A DNA stretch of 64,000 nt from AP-15 sp963777435. Its GTDB lineage: Bacteria > Pseudomonadota > Alphaproteobacteria > ATCC43930 > CGMCC-115725. A model generated the notes under the pieces. It had not been told where the DNA came from. It searched no databases and was given only the letters and a program-made list of their open reading frames with translations. The DNA lies in the NCBI GenBank assembly GCA_963777435.1, contig CAVZQT010000003.1, forward strand, positions 186,001 to 250,000. The letters are read 5' to 3'. The stretch's first letter is position 1. Each line of letters starts with the position of its first letter. Positions 35,423-44,501 of this stretch are shown here, piece by piece. The position numbers and the translations under genes are program-made.

Positions 35423-35478
35423 GCGGACGTTTTGTCCATATTGGAACGTAGCGGCTTGTGCTGGCGGACGTATTGTCC
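35423..35478 (+). promoter_or_regulatory. Two operator-like GGAC-N5-GTCC sites before the HTH gene
   Basis: GCGGACGTTTTGTCC (35423-35437) and GCGGACGTATTGTCC (35464-35478) differ by one base. Each holds the inverted repeat GGAC-N5-GTCC, and the two are offset by 41 bases, close to four helical turns. The second ends four bases before the ATG at 35483, so binding there would block translation start or late promoter sequence. This is the layout of an autoregulated Cro/CI-like repressor. Confidence 0.6.
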
Positions 35479-35482
35479 GAAA

Positions 35483-35773
35483 ATGATGCCGATGCCGTCG
35501 CAATGGGATTTTATCGAAGACGCCGCACGCACGCTGGGCATTGCCGCCGAGACCGTGCGCAAATGGCGGGTGCGTGGCGTTCCCGGGCGATACCGGCTGC
35601 CGATTACGCAACTCGCACAGGATAGCGGCCAGCGGGTCGACCCGGACGCCTTTGACCGGCCGCCGGGCCCCCGGCATCACGGCCGGCCCGCGACAGCCGT
35701 GGTCCAGCCTAAACCCCTAAAGCCGGTAAAATCTTTACAGCCAGCGATCAAGCCCAACCAGGGAGGCAGCAAA
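35483..35773 (+). CDS. Small helix-turn-helix protein, in frame with the downstream hpaB
   Basis: Starting at ATG 35483 (or 35486), residues 8-40 (WDFIEDAARTLGIAAETVRK, WRVRGVPGRYRLP) form a Cro/YdaS-like helix-turn-helix with a WR-rich recognition segment. It is followed by ~50 Pro/Lys-rich residues without structure. No stop separates this from the hpaB start at 35774, which has its own strong Shine-Dalgarno (AGGGAGG). The coordinates given here end where hpaB begins. Either it is an N-terminal DNA-binding extension of the oxygenase, or the regulator gene has lost its stop. The paired operator-like sites upstream support a regulator with autocontrol. Confidence 0.6.
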
Positions 35774-37310
35774 ATGGCACCCGAGGACAAAATCCGCGCG
35801 GGTGAATCCCGACCCTTTACCGGCGCCGAGTATCTCGAAAGTCTGCGCGACGGCCGTGAAGTCTATATCGATGGCGAGCGCGTTGCCGATGTCACGACCC
35901 ATCCGGCATTTCGCAACTCTATACGGTCCCTGGCGCGGCTCTATGACGCCTTGCATGATCCCAAGACAAAGGAAGTATTGACTTCGCCGACCGACACCGG
36001 CTCGGGCGGCTATACCCACAAATATTTCCGCGTGGCGCGGTCGCGCGACGAGTTGATGGCGCAGCAGCGCGCCATCGCCGAATGGTCGCGGCTGACCTAT
36101 GGCTGGATGAGCCGCACCCCCGATTACAAGGCGTCTTTAATGAATACGCTCGGCGCCAATGCCGAGTATTACGGCCAGTTCGCCGGCAATGCGCGCAACT
36201 GGTACCGCCGCGCTCAGGACAACGTCCTCTTTATGAACCACGCGATCGTCAACCCGCCGGTCGATCGCGGCCGGCCGACGAGCGAGGTCAAGGATGTATA
36301 TGTCACGATCCAGCGCGAGACCGATGCCGGGGTGATCGTCTCCGGCGCCAAGGTCGTGGCCACCGCGGCGGCAATCACCCACTACAATTTCCTCGGCCAG
36401 AACGCCGCGACCGCGACCTCCGACCCCGATCTCGCGATCATGTTCATCCTGCCGATGGACGCGCCCGGGGTAAAACTCATCTGCCGCAACTCGTACGAGC
36501 AGATCGCCAATACTTTGGGTTCGCCTTACGATTACCCGCTGTCCTCGCGCTTTGACGAGAACGACGCGATCTTTGTTCTCGACGATGTGTTGATCCCTTG
36601 GGAGAACGTGCTGGTCCACCGCGACCCGGAAAAGATCCTGAGTTTTTACCCGCGCTCCGGGTTTTTGAACGGCTTTTGCTTTCAGGGCTGCACCCGTTTT
36701 GCCGTCAAGCTCGACTTTATCTGCGGGCTCGTCGCGCGGGCATTGCACGCGACCGGCGGCGACGAATTTCGCGGCAACCAGGCGATGCTCGGCGAGATCG
36801 TCTCGTGGCGCAATTTGTTCTGGTCGTTGTCCGAATGCATGGCGAGCCAATCCGCAGCCCTGGGTCGGCGACGCGCTGTTGCCCAATCTGCAGGCCGGGT
36901 TGTCGTACCGCGTCTTCGCGCCCGACGCCTATTCCAAGATCAAGGAGATCATCGAAAAGATCGTCGCCTCGGCATTGATTTACTTGCCATCCTCGGTCAA
37001 GGACTTCGCCAACCCGGCGATCGACCCGTATCTGAAGCGCTATGTCCGCGGTTCAAACGGCATCGGCTACAAAGAGCGCATCAAGATCATGAAATTATTG
37101 TGGGACGCGATCGGCACCGAATTCGGCGGCCGCCACGAACTCTACGAGCGCAACTATGCCGGCAACCACGAGGACATCCGTATTCAGGCCCTGACCGGCG
37201 CCCGCCGCAACGGAACGATGGACCAGATGACCGCCCTCGTCGACCAATGCATGGCCGAATACGACGAACACGGCTGGACCAGCAACACCTGGCTAAATTC
37301 GGGCGATTGA
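35774..37310 (+). pseudogene. 4-hydroxyphenylacetate 3-monooxygenase-type oxygenase (HpaB family), frameshifted
   Basis: ATG 35774 starts MAPEDKIRAGESRPFTGAEY, the normal HpaB start, with AGGGAGG eight bases upstream. The acyl-CoA-dehydrogenase-like fold is evident (YFRVARSRDELMAQQRAIAE, FAGNARNWYRRAQDNVLFMN, LICRNSYEQIANTLGSPYDY). At 36847 an extra C shifts the frame; conserved sequence (NPQPWVGDALLPNLQAGLSY to EYDEHGWTSNTWLNSGD) continues one frame over to 37310. The enzyme would hydroxylate a phenol using reduced FAD from a partner reductase; none is adjacent. As read, the protein is inactive. Confidence 0.85.
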
Positions 37311-37398
37311 CCAGCAGCAGGGCCGGTCCAAATCCTCCAGCGCTTCAAGCCGCCGCAGTTCGCGATCGTTCATCAGCCGAACCGTCACCCCAAACACC
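37293..37398 (-). pseudogene. 5' remnant of an ISNCY-like transposase gene
   Basis: GTG 37398 or ATG 37373 opens VTVRLMNDRELRRLEALEDL before the frame ends at 37293 inside the hpaB end. The MNDRELRRLEALEDL start resembles ISNCY/integrase-core transposase N-termini; the HTH and catalytic parts are absent. The short dispersed repeat at 37444-37503 lies just upstream in the same orientation, as an IS end would. The call is tentative because it rests on about 20 residues. Confidence 0.4.
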
Positions 37399-37443
37399 CG
37401 CCGGAAATCCCCAGGGCAGTGTCATCTCTAACTGGCAGACGGG

Positions 37444-37503
37444 TGACATTTTGATCGGGCGCCTACAAGCGAAAGCCGCATAAGCGGGGATTCTGGAAAA
37501 TCG
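37444..37503 (+). repeat. Dispersed repeat, copy A (IS-end-like)
   Basis: Starts GTGACATTTTGATCGGGCGC and ends GGAAAATC. Copies B (49421-49523) and C (50088-50189) share the first 26 bases with at most one difference, then a GGATAAC-like and AAAATC tail. A TGTCAT motif 23 bases upstream and this GTGACA resemble transposase-binding repeats. Confidence 0.7.
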
Positions 37504-37564
37504 GGGGGCTGCCCCGGTTGCTTCTCCGCCGGTGATAACGCATGTCTCAACAAGCCATTTCGGG

Positions 37565-38374
37565 CTACGCCTTAGGCGACCGCTGGCCGAATTGTCGGCG
37601 TGCCTCGATTATTTCGTCTATACTAGCCCGCAATTCCCGGAGCACGGTAGGCGTGGCTTCTACGCGATAAACAGGAGTGCCCCCATTTATGCGCCGTCGC
37701 GCGATTGCCATCGGCTCATCGGCGACGTTGTCAGGGGCATAGGTTGGCTGATCCGGCGGCTTTTTTTCGAATTGAAACACAGGTGAAGCGATGCTGTCTG
37801 CTGCCTGCAATCCCGGCATCTCTTTTTTTCCACCAAAGCTCACACTACCAAGCATCTCCCTTTGTGGCGCGTTTTTCTTGAACAAATTGAAAATTCGGAC
37901 AGCGTCCCCCGCATTTTTTGCGCCACTTTCTAGAACGACATTCAAGCATAAATCGTCTCGTTTCTCCTCCTTCTGGATTCGCTGTGTTATCGAAATCAAC
38001 ATTAACCGAAAGCATAGCCCGTATCTTGTGTCTAACGGCATCTTCCGAGGCTTTTCGCCAGCTGAATAAATGTTCTTATAATCAAGATCACTTACAAAAG
38101 TCGAAATGCCAAACATGATATGTTCGTCGATAATCTTCTGCAATCTTTCAAGCAATTCGCCAGCGCGAACCTGATCCCAACCGCGCCGGAACTGGCCGTT
38201 TGCCTGAAGCATTTCAATTGTATGCATGTGAGATAGCCCGTAGCGCTTCAGCAGGCAATTCCATTTCTCATCAAAATGTCGCCATTGGCCGAGCCGCGAG
38301 ACATACCCTCCCATTACCGTCACTGGCGACCCGTCATGTGTGCCAGCTTCATCGATGTACGCCGTCAAGATCAT
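37565..38374 (-). CDS. DUF3800 domain protein
   Basis: 269 residues. N-terminal AYIDEAGTHDGSPVTVMGGY with acidic residues, LSHMHTIEMLQANGQFRRGW, a central LVVLESG-like strand (LCLNVVLESGAKNAGDA) and GLQAADSIASPVF near the C-terminus are the DUF3800 signatures; the fold is related to RNase H, with the Asp/Glu pattern of a nuclease. Such genes are common in phage, plasmid and island DNA. The sequence is AT-richer than the flanking core genes, and transposase debris lies on both sides. Confidence 0.85.
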   Translation of the reverse strand: MILTAYIDEAGTHDGSPVTVMGGYVSRLGQWRHFDEKWNCLLKRYGLSHMHTIEMLQANGQFRRGWDQVRAGELLERLQKIIDEHIMFGISTFVSDLDYKNIYSAGEKPRKMPLDTRYGLCFRLMLISITQRIQKEEKRDDLCLNVVLESGAKNAGDAVRIFNLFKKNAPQREMLGSVSFGGKKEMPGLQAADSIASPVFQFEKKPPDQPTYAPDNVADEPMAIARRRINGGTPVYRVEATPTVLRELRASIDEIIEARRQFGQRSPKA

Positions 38375-38524
38375 AAACAGCCATCGCTTTCACGCTGCGG
38401 GCGTCAGTACATGAATTGAAATCGCATCATCATCGCAAAAGAACAGCACAAGACTGTTTGAGCTGGCGCGATACTGCCTCGGTGCGTACACCGTCCGTCA
38501 TCGTATCCCCCCGTTTCTGAAAAT

Positions 38525-38857
38525 CTATCGGCAGGTAGCGGTGAGCCCGGCAATGAGTATTGCGGGCCAAAAGAGGGTCGTCACGATAATTCCTTCTGCG
38601 GCACCATTGGCTCTTCCCAAAAATATGTAAGTAAATACGCGACAATCTTGGTATCTCACAGTTTCTCCATAAACTATTCCGGCGAAAAGGAGTCCTAATC
38701 CCAAGTATATAGCTATCCAAAACCGGCCTGTTCTGAATGGTAAGGTGGCTTTGCCAATGACGACCGCGATTTTGGCGGGAATATTGTAAAATCCTCCGGT
38801 CATGGCTTGCCGATCCTTTGCGTCGTTGTCGTCAGCAACTCCGGGATGGCTCGTCAT
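38525..38857 (-). CDS. Small hypothetical membrane protein
   Basis: 110 residues if started at ATG 38857 (MTSHPGVADDNDAKDRQAMT). Two hydrophobic segments near 45-65 (FWIAIYLGLGLLFAGIVYGE) and 88-106 (GIIVTTLFWPAILIAGLTAT). Low GC for this window. No family recognised. It sits between the DUF3800 gene and the RAYT remnant, so it belongs to the accessory stretch. Confidence 0.5.
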   Translation of the reverse strand: MTSHPGVADDNDAKDRQAMTGGFYNIPAKIAVVIGKATLPFRTGRFWIAIYLGLGLLFAGIVYGETVRYQDCRVFTYIFLGRANGAAEGIIVTTLFWPAILIAGLTATCR

Positions 38858-39054
38858 GCCCCTTCGATACCCTCCGAATATGAATTTTTTACACTGGGAA
38901 ATGCGGTGAGGCGAGCGATGGAGCAAGCGTAGGGCGGAAAAGCGGAGCGCCTTCCGCCACCCACGGTCATCAGCGCAGCCCGAACGGTAATGGTCTGAAG
39001 CGGCTGCAAGCTCTCCCACCCCGACGCTGCGCTCCCTTTCGATTTCATTGCCGC

Positions 39055-39285
39055 TCACCCGTCTCTCCCGAACTTACCGCCGCTTCCCGTTGATTCCGCC
39101 GGGTGCGGCCCACCGGCCACAGCGACGAAAGGAGGAATGTGGTCGGGCTGCCGGATCTCGACTAACCCGTGCTTCACCGGATTGAAATGAATGTCGTCCA
39201 AATGCGCCGCCAAGTCCCGGTCGTCGCGGATCGTATATTCGCAGTATCGCCGATGCCACATGCCGCGTTCGCCACGGCGGGCCAT
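39055..39285 (-). pseudogene. REP-associated tyrosine transposase (RAYT), C-terminal remnant
   Basis: RGERGMWHRRYCEYTIRDDR, then DLAAHLDDIHFNPVKHGLV is the conserved C-terminal half of RAYT/Y1 transposases (RYWEHTIRDDRD...HFNPVKHGLV). After the Val-Glu near 39155 the usual PHSSFRRCGRWAAPGGI continues one frame over, so there is also a frameshift. The catalytic HUH/Tyr N-terminal part is absent. RAYTs mobilise REP hairpins; several REP-like repeats occur in this window, but this copy cannot act. Confidence 0.8.
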
Positions 39286-39418
39286 GGCCGTTGATCGCAG
39301 TTCACCGACGACGCTCGGGTTTTCGAGTGCGGAAGCCTTGCTGGCCGCCGCGAGGGGGGTATTGCAGTGCGGACCGGTCGGTGCGCCAGCGGTCCGGTCA
39401 CCTTGCGGTTGCCGCAGA

Positions 39419-40498
39419 TCAGCGCTCGGTTAGCTTTAATTCGATGCGGCGATTGCGGCTGAAAGCGGCGGGTGAGGTACCGGTATCGATCGGCTGGGTG
39501 TCGGCAAAGCCAGCCGCTGCAAGCCGATCGGCCGGAATTCCCTTGGTGATCGCGTAACGAACAACCGACAACGCCCGCGCCGTCGACAATTCCCAGTTCG
39601 ATGCGAATAGCGGGGTATTTATCGGATTGTGGTCGGTATGGCCACTGACCAGTAGTATCCAGTTAAGGTCGGGCGGAATCTTGGCGGCGATCTGTTTCAG
39701 CGCATCGATCACCGGATCGAGTTCTTTTTTGGCGGCGTCGGTCAAATCGGCGCTGCCCGGCGCGAACAGGACTTCCGACTGAAAGACAAATCGGTCGCCG
39801 ACGACTCTGATGTCGGGACGATTGCCAAGGATGTCGTGCAGGCGCCCGAAAAACTCGGATCGATAACGCGCCAGTTCCTCAACCTTGCTCGCGAGCGCGA
39901 CATTGAGCTTTTGCCCGAGATCGGCGATCTGGGTCTGCTGCGACTTGACTTTCTTATCGGAGATGTCGAGGGCGGCCGCGATCGCCGCGAGCTGTTGGCG
40001 CAACGCGGCGATCTGCTGATTTAACAAATCGACTTTGGCGAGCGCCTCGCTGCTGATCGATTTCTCGTTCGCGAGCGCTTTTTGGTTGACCGCCGCTTGT
40101 TGCTGTTCGGCGCCGAGGCTGGCTTCGAGCTCCGCCGACCTTTCCTTAAGCTGGGCCGCCTCGTTTGCCTTGGCGCTGAGGCTCGTCACTTGCGCATTCA
40201 GTCGCCCGCGCTCCGCCTCGGCGCTCTTGAGCTGCGCACCGAGTTTGGCCGAAGTCGCCTTCAGATCGGTGTTGGCTGTGCGCTCGAGCGACAAGAGACT
40301 GGCGAGAGCATCGACCTGCTGCTGCAGTTTATGCAGCGCTTCCTCGCGCCCGGACAGCGCCGCCGACAAGTAGAACTGCCCGGCGGTAAACACCAGCAAA
40401 ATAAAGATGATCACCATCAGCAGTTGCGACAGCGCATCGACAAAGCCAGGCCAAATGTCGATGCTCGGTCGGCGGTAGTTTCGCGGAGCGATGGCCAT
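39419..40498 (-). CDS. MotB/OmpA-like peptidoglycan-anchored protein with long coiled coil
   Basis: 359 residues: one membrane helix at about 20-42 (FVDALSQLLMVIIFILLVFT, with an Asp in the channel position), coiled coil from 50 to 215, and an OmpA/MotB domain at 230-355 (LFAPGSADLTDAAKKELDPV, VSGHTDHNPINTPLFASNWE, RNRRIELKLTER). With the MotA-like gene three bases upstream it forms a proton-channel stator-like pair. The pair sits next to suhB and efp, a common alphaproteobacterial order, so a cell-envelope housekeeping role is more likely than flagellar or defence function. Confidence 0.85.
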   Translation of the reverse strand: MAIAPRNYRRPSIDIWPGFVDALSQLLMVIIFILLVFTAGQFYLSAALSGREEALHKLQQQVDALASLLSLERTANTDLKATSAKLGAQLKSAEAERGRLNAQVTSLSAKANEAAQLKERSAELEASLGAEQQQAAVNQKALANEKSISSEALAKVDLLNQQIAALRQQLAAIAAALDISDKKVKSQQTQIADLGQKLNVALASKVEELARYRSEFFGRLHDILGNRPDIRVVGDRFVFQSEVLFAPGSADLTDAAKKELDPVIDALKQIAAKIPPDLNWILLVSGHTDHNPINTPLFASNWELSTARALSVVRYAITKGIPADRLAAAGFADTQPIDTGTSPAAFSRNRRIELKLTER

Positions 40499-40501
40499 GT
40501 T

Positions 40502-41656
40502 TCAGCGCCGTTCTTCGGCCAGTGCCGCAATGGTGCGGGCCAAAACGCGGATGTCGCCGCGCAATTCCTGCACGCTCTGGGCGCGGCCTTGCGCCGTGTC
40601 CTCGATCAGCCGGGCGGTATAGGCCTCGATATTGCGCAGATGGTTGCGCAGCGCATCGTCATTGCCTGTCGAGCTGTCGGCAAGATCGGCAAGACGGGCG
40701 AGAACCGGCTTTAGCTCCAATTGGTTCTCAGCAAGCCGCAGCATCAACATCTGGCCGGCTTTCATCTGCTCGCCGAGGATGCCGAGACGATCGGTCAACG
40801 CCGTCAATGTCGAATTGGCGCCGATGCGGCTTTCCTCGCCGCGGGCGAGAATGCGTTGCAAATTCTCCAGGCTGTCGGCGGTCTGTTCGAGCAAGGCCTG
40901 AATATAGACCGGGATCGGCGCATCGCCGCCATCGCCTAAAGTCCCGCCCGACAGCCGGGTAAAGCTCGACAGCCACTCTTCGAGATCGTTGTAAAAGCGG
41001 TTTTGCGCTTGCCCCGCCTGCAAATCGAGAAAGCCCAAGACGAGGCTGCCAGCCAGCCCAAACAGTGACGCGCTGAACGCGGTTGCCATTCCGGCGAGTG
41101 GCGATTCGAGACCTTGCTTCAAATTGTTGAAGGCGCTCGCGGGATCGCCGCCGCCGATGCTGAGCCCGCCGATCACCCCGCCGACCGACCTCACCGTTTC
41201 CAAAAGCCCGTAAAAGGTTCCGAGCAGGCCGAGAAAAATCAGGACGCCGACCAAATAGCGCGAGGTCTCGCGGGTCTCGCTAAGGCGTGAGCCGATGCCG
41301 TCAAGCAAGGTCTGCAACGAACTCGGCGACAAGCTGACCCGCCCGCCTGGCCGGGCGCCAAGCATCCGCGCCATCGGTGCGAGCAGCCGCGGTTCGCCGC
41401 CGCGGCCCGATATCAATTCCTCGCCTCCCGCTTGCTGCTGGCGGAAACCTTCGATCCACTCGATCTCGGGTTCGAGCATCAGCACCTGGCGAAAAATGTA
41501 GGCGATGCCCGCTATCAGGATGCCGAGGATCACGCCGTTGACCGCTGGATTGCCCATAAAGGCGGTGGACAGCGATTTGCCGAGCGCCGCCGCCAACGCG
41601 GCGACCAGCACCAGAAACAACGTCATGCGGATCAGAAAACGACGCTGTCGATTCAT
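40502..41656 (-). CDS. MotA/TolQ/ExbB-like proton channel protein
   Basis: 384 residues with membrane segments near 10-30, 34-56, 140-162 and 185-215. The block TSRYLVGVLIFLGLLGTFYG-type (RYLVGVLIFLGLLGTFYGLL) and AFSASLFGLAGSLVLGFLDL carry the Thr and small residues that line MotA/ExbB channels. A cytoplasmic helical C-terminal half follows (LEEWLSSFTRLSGG to IAALAEERR). It lies three bases upstream of the MotB-like gene in one operon. Confidence 0.85.
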   Translation of the reverse strand: MNRQRRFLIRMTLFLVLVAALAAALGKSLSTAFMGNPAVNGVILGILIAGIAYIFRQVLMLEPEIEWIEGFRQQQAGGEELISGRGGEPRLLAPMARMLGARPGGRVSLSPSSLQTLLDGIGSRLSETRETSRYLVGVLIFLGLLGTFYGLLETVRSVGGVIGGLSIGGGDPASAFNNLKQGLESPLAGMATAFSASLFGLAGSLVLGFLDLQAGQAQNRFYNDLEEWLSSFTRLSGGTLGDGGDAPIPVYIQALLEQTADSLENLQRILARGEESRIGANSTLTALTDRLGILGEQMKAGQMLMLRLAENQLELKPVLARLADLADSSTGNDDALRNHLRNIEAYTARLIEDTAQGRAQSVQELRGDIRVLARTIAALAEERR

Positions 41657-41908
41657 CGAGCCAGTCCGCGGCAGAGGCCGATCGAAGATATGACGGTTGC
41701 TGGTGTCACTGTTGCTGAGTTGGGCAAAATGCCGCCGGCAGCCGCTGCTTCCGGTCGAGCACGATATGCATGTCTAGTCTTACCCCGAGCCCCGTCGCCC
41801 CCAAAAGCCGCAATGCGCGGCGCCCCGAGACGTTGTCAAGCGGCTTAACTTTAGCCCACCGGCAGTGCCGAGTACAACAAAATCACCGCGAGCCGGGATG
41901 GAACCGCT

Positions 41909-42748
41909 CTACCTTTCCTTGCGTGCTGGCGGCCGCGCGACAGCCTGTCCGGAGCGCAACGGCTCGCGCAGCATCGCCGCCAGTGGCAGATGCAGATGAT
42001 CATTCGCGGCAAGCACGTCGCCGGACGTCATCATGCTTTGACCGCCCGACAAATCGCTGACGTAGCCGCCCGCCTCGCGCACCAGCAGCAATCCGGCGGC
42101 GATGTCCCAGGGCGCCAGCGCGAATTCCCAGAACCCGTCAAAGCGACCCGCCGCGACATAAGCGAGATCGAGCGCGGCGGCGCCCATCCGGCGCACCCCA
42201 CTGGTGCCCGCCATGACCGCCGCCAAAGTCGCCAGATAGGTTGTTGGATCGCCGCGGTTCCCGAACGGCATTCCGGTGCCGATTACCGCATCCGCCAGTT
42301 GCCGCCGCGCCGAGACCCGCAAACGGCGGTCGTTGACAAAAGCGCCCAGCCCCTTCTCCGCCGAATACATTTCATCGCGCACCGGGTCATAGATCAGCCC
42401 GGCGACAATCTCGCCGTCGCGTTCGAGCGCGATCGAGATCGCGAAATGCGGAATGCCGTGCAAAAAATTGGTGGTGCCGTCGAGCGGATCGACAATCCAG
42501 CGATGCCGAGGGTCGGTGCCCGCTTCGGCGCCGCCTTCCTCAAATAATAGGCCATAACCGGGGCGCGCACGGGTCAACTCGTTTTTGAGCATGCGCTCGG
42601 CTTTGAGATCAGCGGTCGAGACAAATTCGCCCGGGCCCTTGACCGAGACCTGCAATTGCTCGACCTCGCCAAAGTCGCGCAACAGCCCACGCGCCGCCTT
42701 CAGCGCGGCGTTCGCCATGACATTCAGAACGGGAGATCGCAAGGCCAT
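41909..42748 (-). CDS. suhB: Inositol monophosphatase family protein
   Basis: 279 residues. Metal-binding blocks: LLFEEGG (Glu), WIVDPLDGTTNFLHGIPHFA (DPLDGTTN) and the C-terminal PWDIAAGLLLVREAGGYVSD. SuhB-type enzymes hydrolyse inositol-1-phosphate and, in bacteria, also act in rRNA antitermination. It follows efp on the same strand by 26 bases. The symbol is by family and position. Confidence 0.92.
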   Translation of the reverse strand: MALRSPVLNVMANAALKAARGLLRDFGEVEQLQVSVKGPGEFVSTADLKAERMLKNELTRARPGYGLLFEEGGAEAGTDPRHRWIVDPLDGTTNFLHGIPHFAISIALERDGEIVAGLIYDPVRDEMYSAEKGLGAFVNDRRLRVSARRQLADAVIGTGMPFGNRGDPTTYLATLAAVMAGTSGVRRMGAAALDLAYVAAGRFDGFWEFALAPWDIAAGLLLVREAGGYVSDLSGGQSMMTSGDVLAANDHLHLPLAAMLREPLRSGQAVARPPARKER

Positions 42749-42774
42749 TATGGCGGCTCCGGCGCGCTCGCCGC

Positions 42775-43341
42775 CTAATCCTTCGCCCGCTCCATATAGC
42801 TGCCATCGGTGGTGTTGACGACGATCCGGGTGCCGGCCTCGATATAGGGCGGGATCATCACCCGCCGCCCGTTTTCGAGCTTGCCCGGCTTGTAAGACGA
42901 TGACGCGGTTTGGCCGCGCACGACCGGATCGGCCTCGACCACTTCCATCGTCACCGATTGCGGTAATTCGACCGAAAGCGCTGTGCCCTCGTACAGCATC
43001 ACCTTGCAGATCATGCCGTCGCGCAGGAAATCGGCGGGCTCGCCGATCGTCTCGGTCGGGATCGCGACCTGCTCAAAGCTGTCATTGTCCATAAAGGTCG
43101 CCTGGCCGCCCTCGGTATAGAGGTATTGCATTTCCAATTCGTCGAGGCGGACGCGCTCGACGGTTTCCTGGGTGCGAAAGCGATCGTTGAGCTTGATCCC
43201 GCTGCGCAGATCGCGCATCTCGACTTGAGCAAAGGCGCCGCCCTTGCCGGGCTGGACAAAATCGCGCTTCAGAACAATCCAGAGTTTGCCTTGATGCTCC
43301 AGGACGTTGCCTGGTTTGATATCGATTGCGTTGATTTTCAT
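42775..43341 (-). CDS. efp: Translation elongation factor P
   Basis: 188 residues, full length. N-terminal KOW-like domain MKINAIDIKPGNVLEHQGKL, the loop VQPGKGGAFAQVEMRDLRSG with the modifiable lysine K33, and two OB domains ending IVVNTTDGSYMERAKD. EF-P relieves ribosome stalling at polyproline. The divergent epmA encodes the ligase that attaches beta-lysine to this Lys, so substrate and modifier are neighbours; the shared ~90-base gap must contain both promoters. Confidence 0.97.
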   Translation of the reverse strand: MKINAIDIKPGNVLEHQGKLWIVLKRDFVQPGKGGAFAQVEMRDLRSGIKLNDRFRTQETVERVRLDELEMQYLYTEGGQATFMDNDSFEQVAIPTETIGEPADFLRDGMICKVMLYEGTALSVELPQSVTMEVVEADPVVRGQTASSSYKPGKLENGRRVMIPPYIEAGTRIVVNTTDGSYMERAKD

Positions 43342-43431
43342 AAGTCTGGAATCCCGGTAGGCCGCAATCGGTGCGGCTGTCCCCAGACATTAGCACGGGC
43401 TGACCCTACAACAAGACGGAGTGCCGAGCCG

Positions 43432-44469
43432 ATGGAGCAATGGTGGCGGCCCGAGCGCTTCGCGCAGCGCCGTGGGCGGCTCGAAATGCGAGCCCGCATC
43501 GTCGCGGCAACGCGCGGGTTTTTCGCCGGCGAAGGATTTGTCGAGGTCGACACCCCGGCATTGCAGGTCAGCCCCGGCCTCGAGCCGCATCTGCGCGCGT
43601 TTGCGACCGAACTGCACGACGCGCGCGACGGCCGGACGGCGCGGCGCTACCTGCACACCTCGCCGGAATTTGCGATGAAGAAGCTGTTGGCCGCGGGCAT
43701 GCCGCGGATCTGGCAGCTCGCGCACGTGTTCCGCGACGGCGAGCGCGGCACCATCCATCATCCGGAATTTTCGATGCTCGAATGGTATCGGGCGGGCGCT
43801 GCGTGGCGCGATTTGCTTCCCGATTGCATCGCGTTGTTGCGCGCCGCTCAAGCGGCGGCGGGGACTGCGTTGCTGACCTGGCGTGGCCGTAGCGCCGATG
43901 CGCGGCGGCCCTGGCAAGAGATCAGCATTGCGGAGGCATTCCAAAGCCATTGCGGGATCGACATTCTGGCGACGGCACCCGACCCGGCGGCTCCCGATTT
44001 GGCGCTGCTGGTCGCCGAAGCGCGCCGCATCGGGATCGAGCCCCACCCCGGCGACGATTGGGAATCCATGTATTTCCGGATTTTTCTCGACCGGATCGAA
44101 CCTCATCTCGGCATCGGAGCGCCGACGGTGCTTTACGACTTTCCAATATCAATGGCGGCCCTGGCGCGCCGCAACCCGACGGATCCCCGGTTGGCCGAGC
44201 GCTTTGAGCTTTATGTTTGCGGTTTGGAACTGGCCAACGCTTTTGGCGAGTTGACCGACGCCGTCGAGCAGCGCGCTCGTTTTCTCGCCGATCAGACCAG
44301 GAAACAGGCGCTTTACGGGGAGACCTACCCGATCGACGAAGATTTTCTTGCCGCACTTGAAGCCGGTTTGCCGCCATCGGCGGGGATCGCTCTCGGTTTT
44401 GATCGCCTCGTCATGCTCGCGACCGGCGCCGAAACCATTGAGGACGTATTGTGGGCGCCAGTCGATTAA
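43432..44469 (+). CDS. epmA: EF-P lysine ligase (EpmA/PoxA/GenX)
   Basis: 345 residues from ATG 43432 (MEQWWRPERFAQRRGRLEMR). It is a class II lysyl-tRNA synthetase catalytic core without the anticodon-binding domain: GFVEVDTPALQVSPGLEPHL (motif 1), RIWQLAHVFRDGERGTIHHP then EFSMLEWYRAG (motif 2) and PSAGIALGFDRLVMLATG (motif 3). The enzyme adenylates beta-lysine and links it to EF-P Lys. EpmB, which makes beta-lysine, is not in the window. Confidence 0.95.
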   Translation: MEQWWRPERFAQRRGRLEMRARIVAATRGFFAGEGFVEVDTPALQVSPGLEPHLRAFATELHDARDGRTARRYLHTSPEFAMKKLLAAGMPRIWQLAHVFRDGERGTIHHPEFSMLEWYRAGAAWRDLLPDCIALLRAAQAAAGTALLTWRGRSADARRPWQEISIAEAFQSHCGIDILATAPDPAAPDLALLVAEARRIGIEPHPGDDWESMYFRIFLDRIEPHLGIGAPTVLYDFPISMAALARRNPTDPRLAERFELYVCGLELANAFGELTDAVEQRARFLADQTRKQALYGETYPIDEDFLAALEAGLPPSAGIALGFDRLVMLATGAETIEDVLWAPVD

Positions 44470-44501
44470 ACCGCCCCACACCACAACCTTATCGCTGCGC
44501 G

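Noticed and set aside
39419..41656. MotA/MotB-like pair as a Zorya (ZorAB) anti-phage system
   Set aside because: No ZorC/ZorD/ZorE gene is near, and the pair sits in a core suhB-efp neighbourhood, so a housekeeping stator-like complex is more likely.
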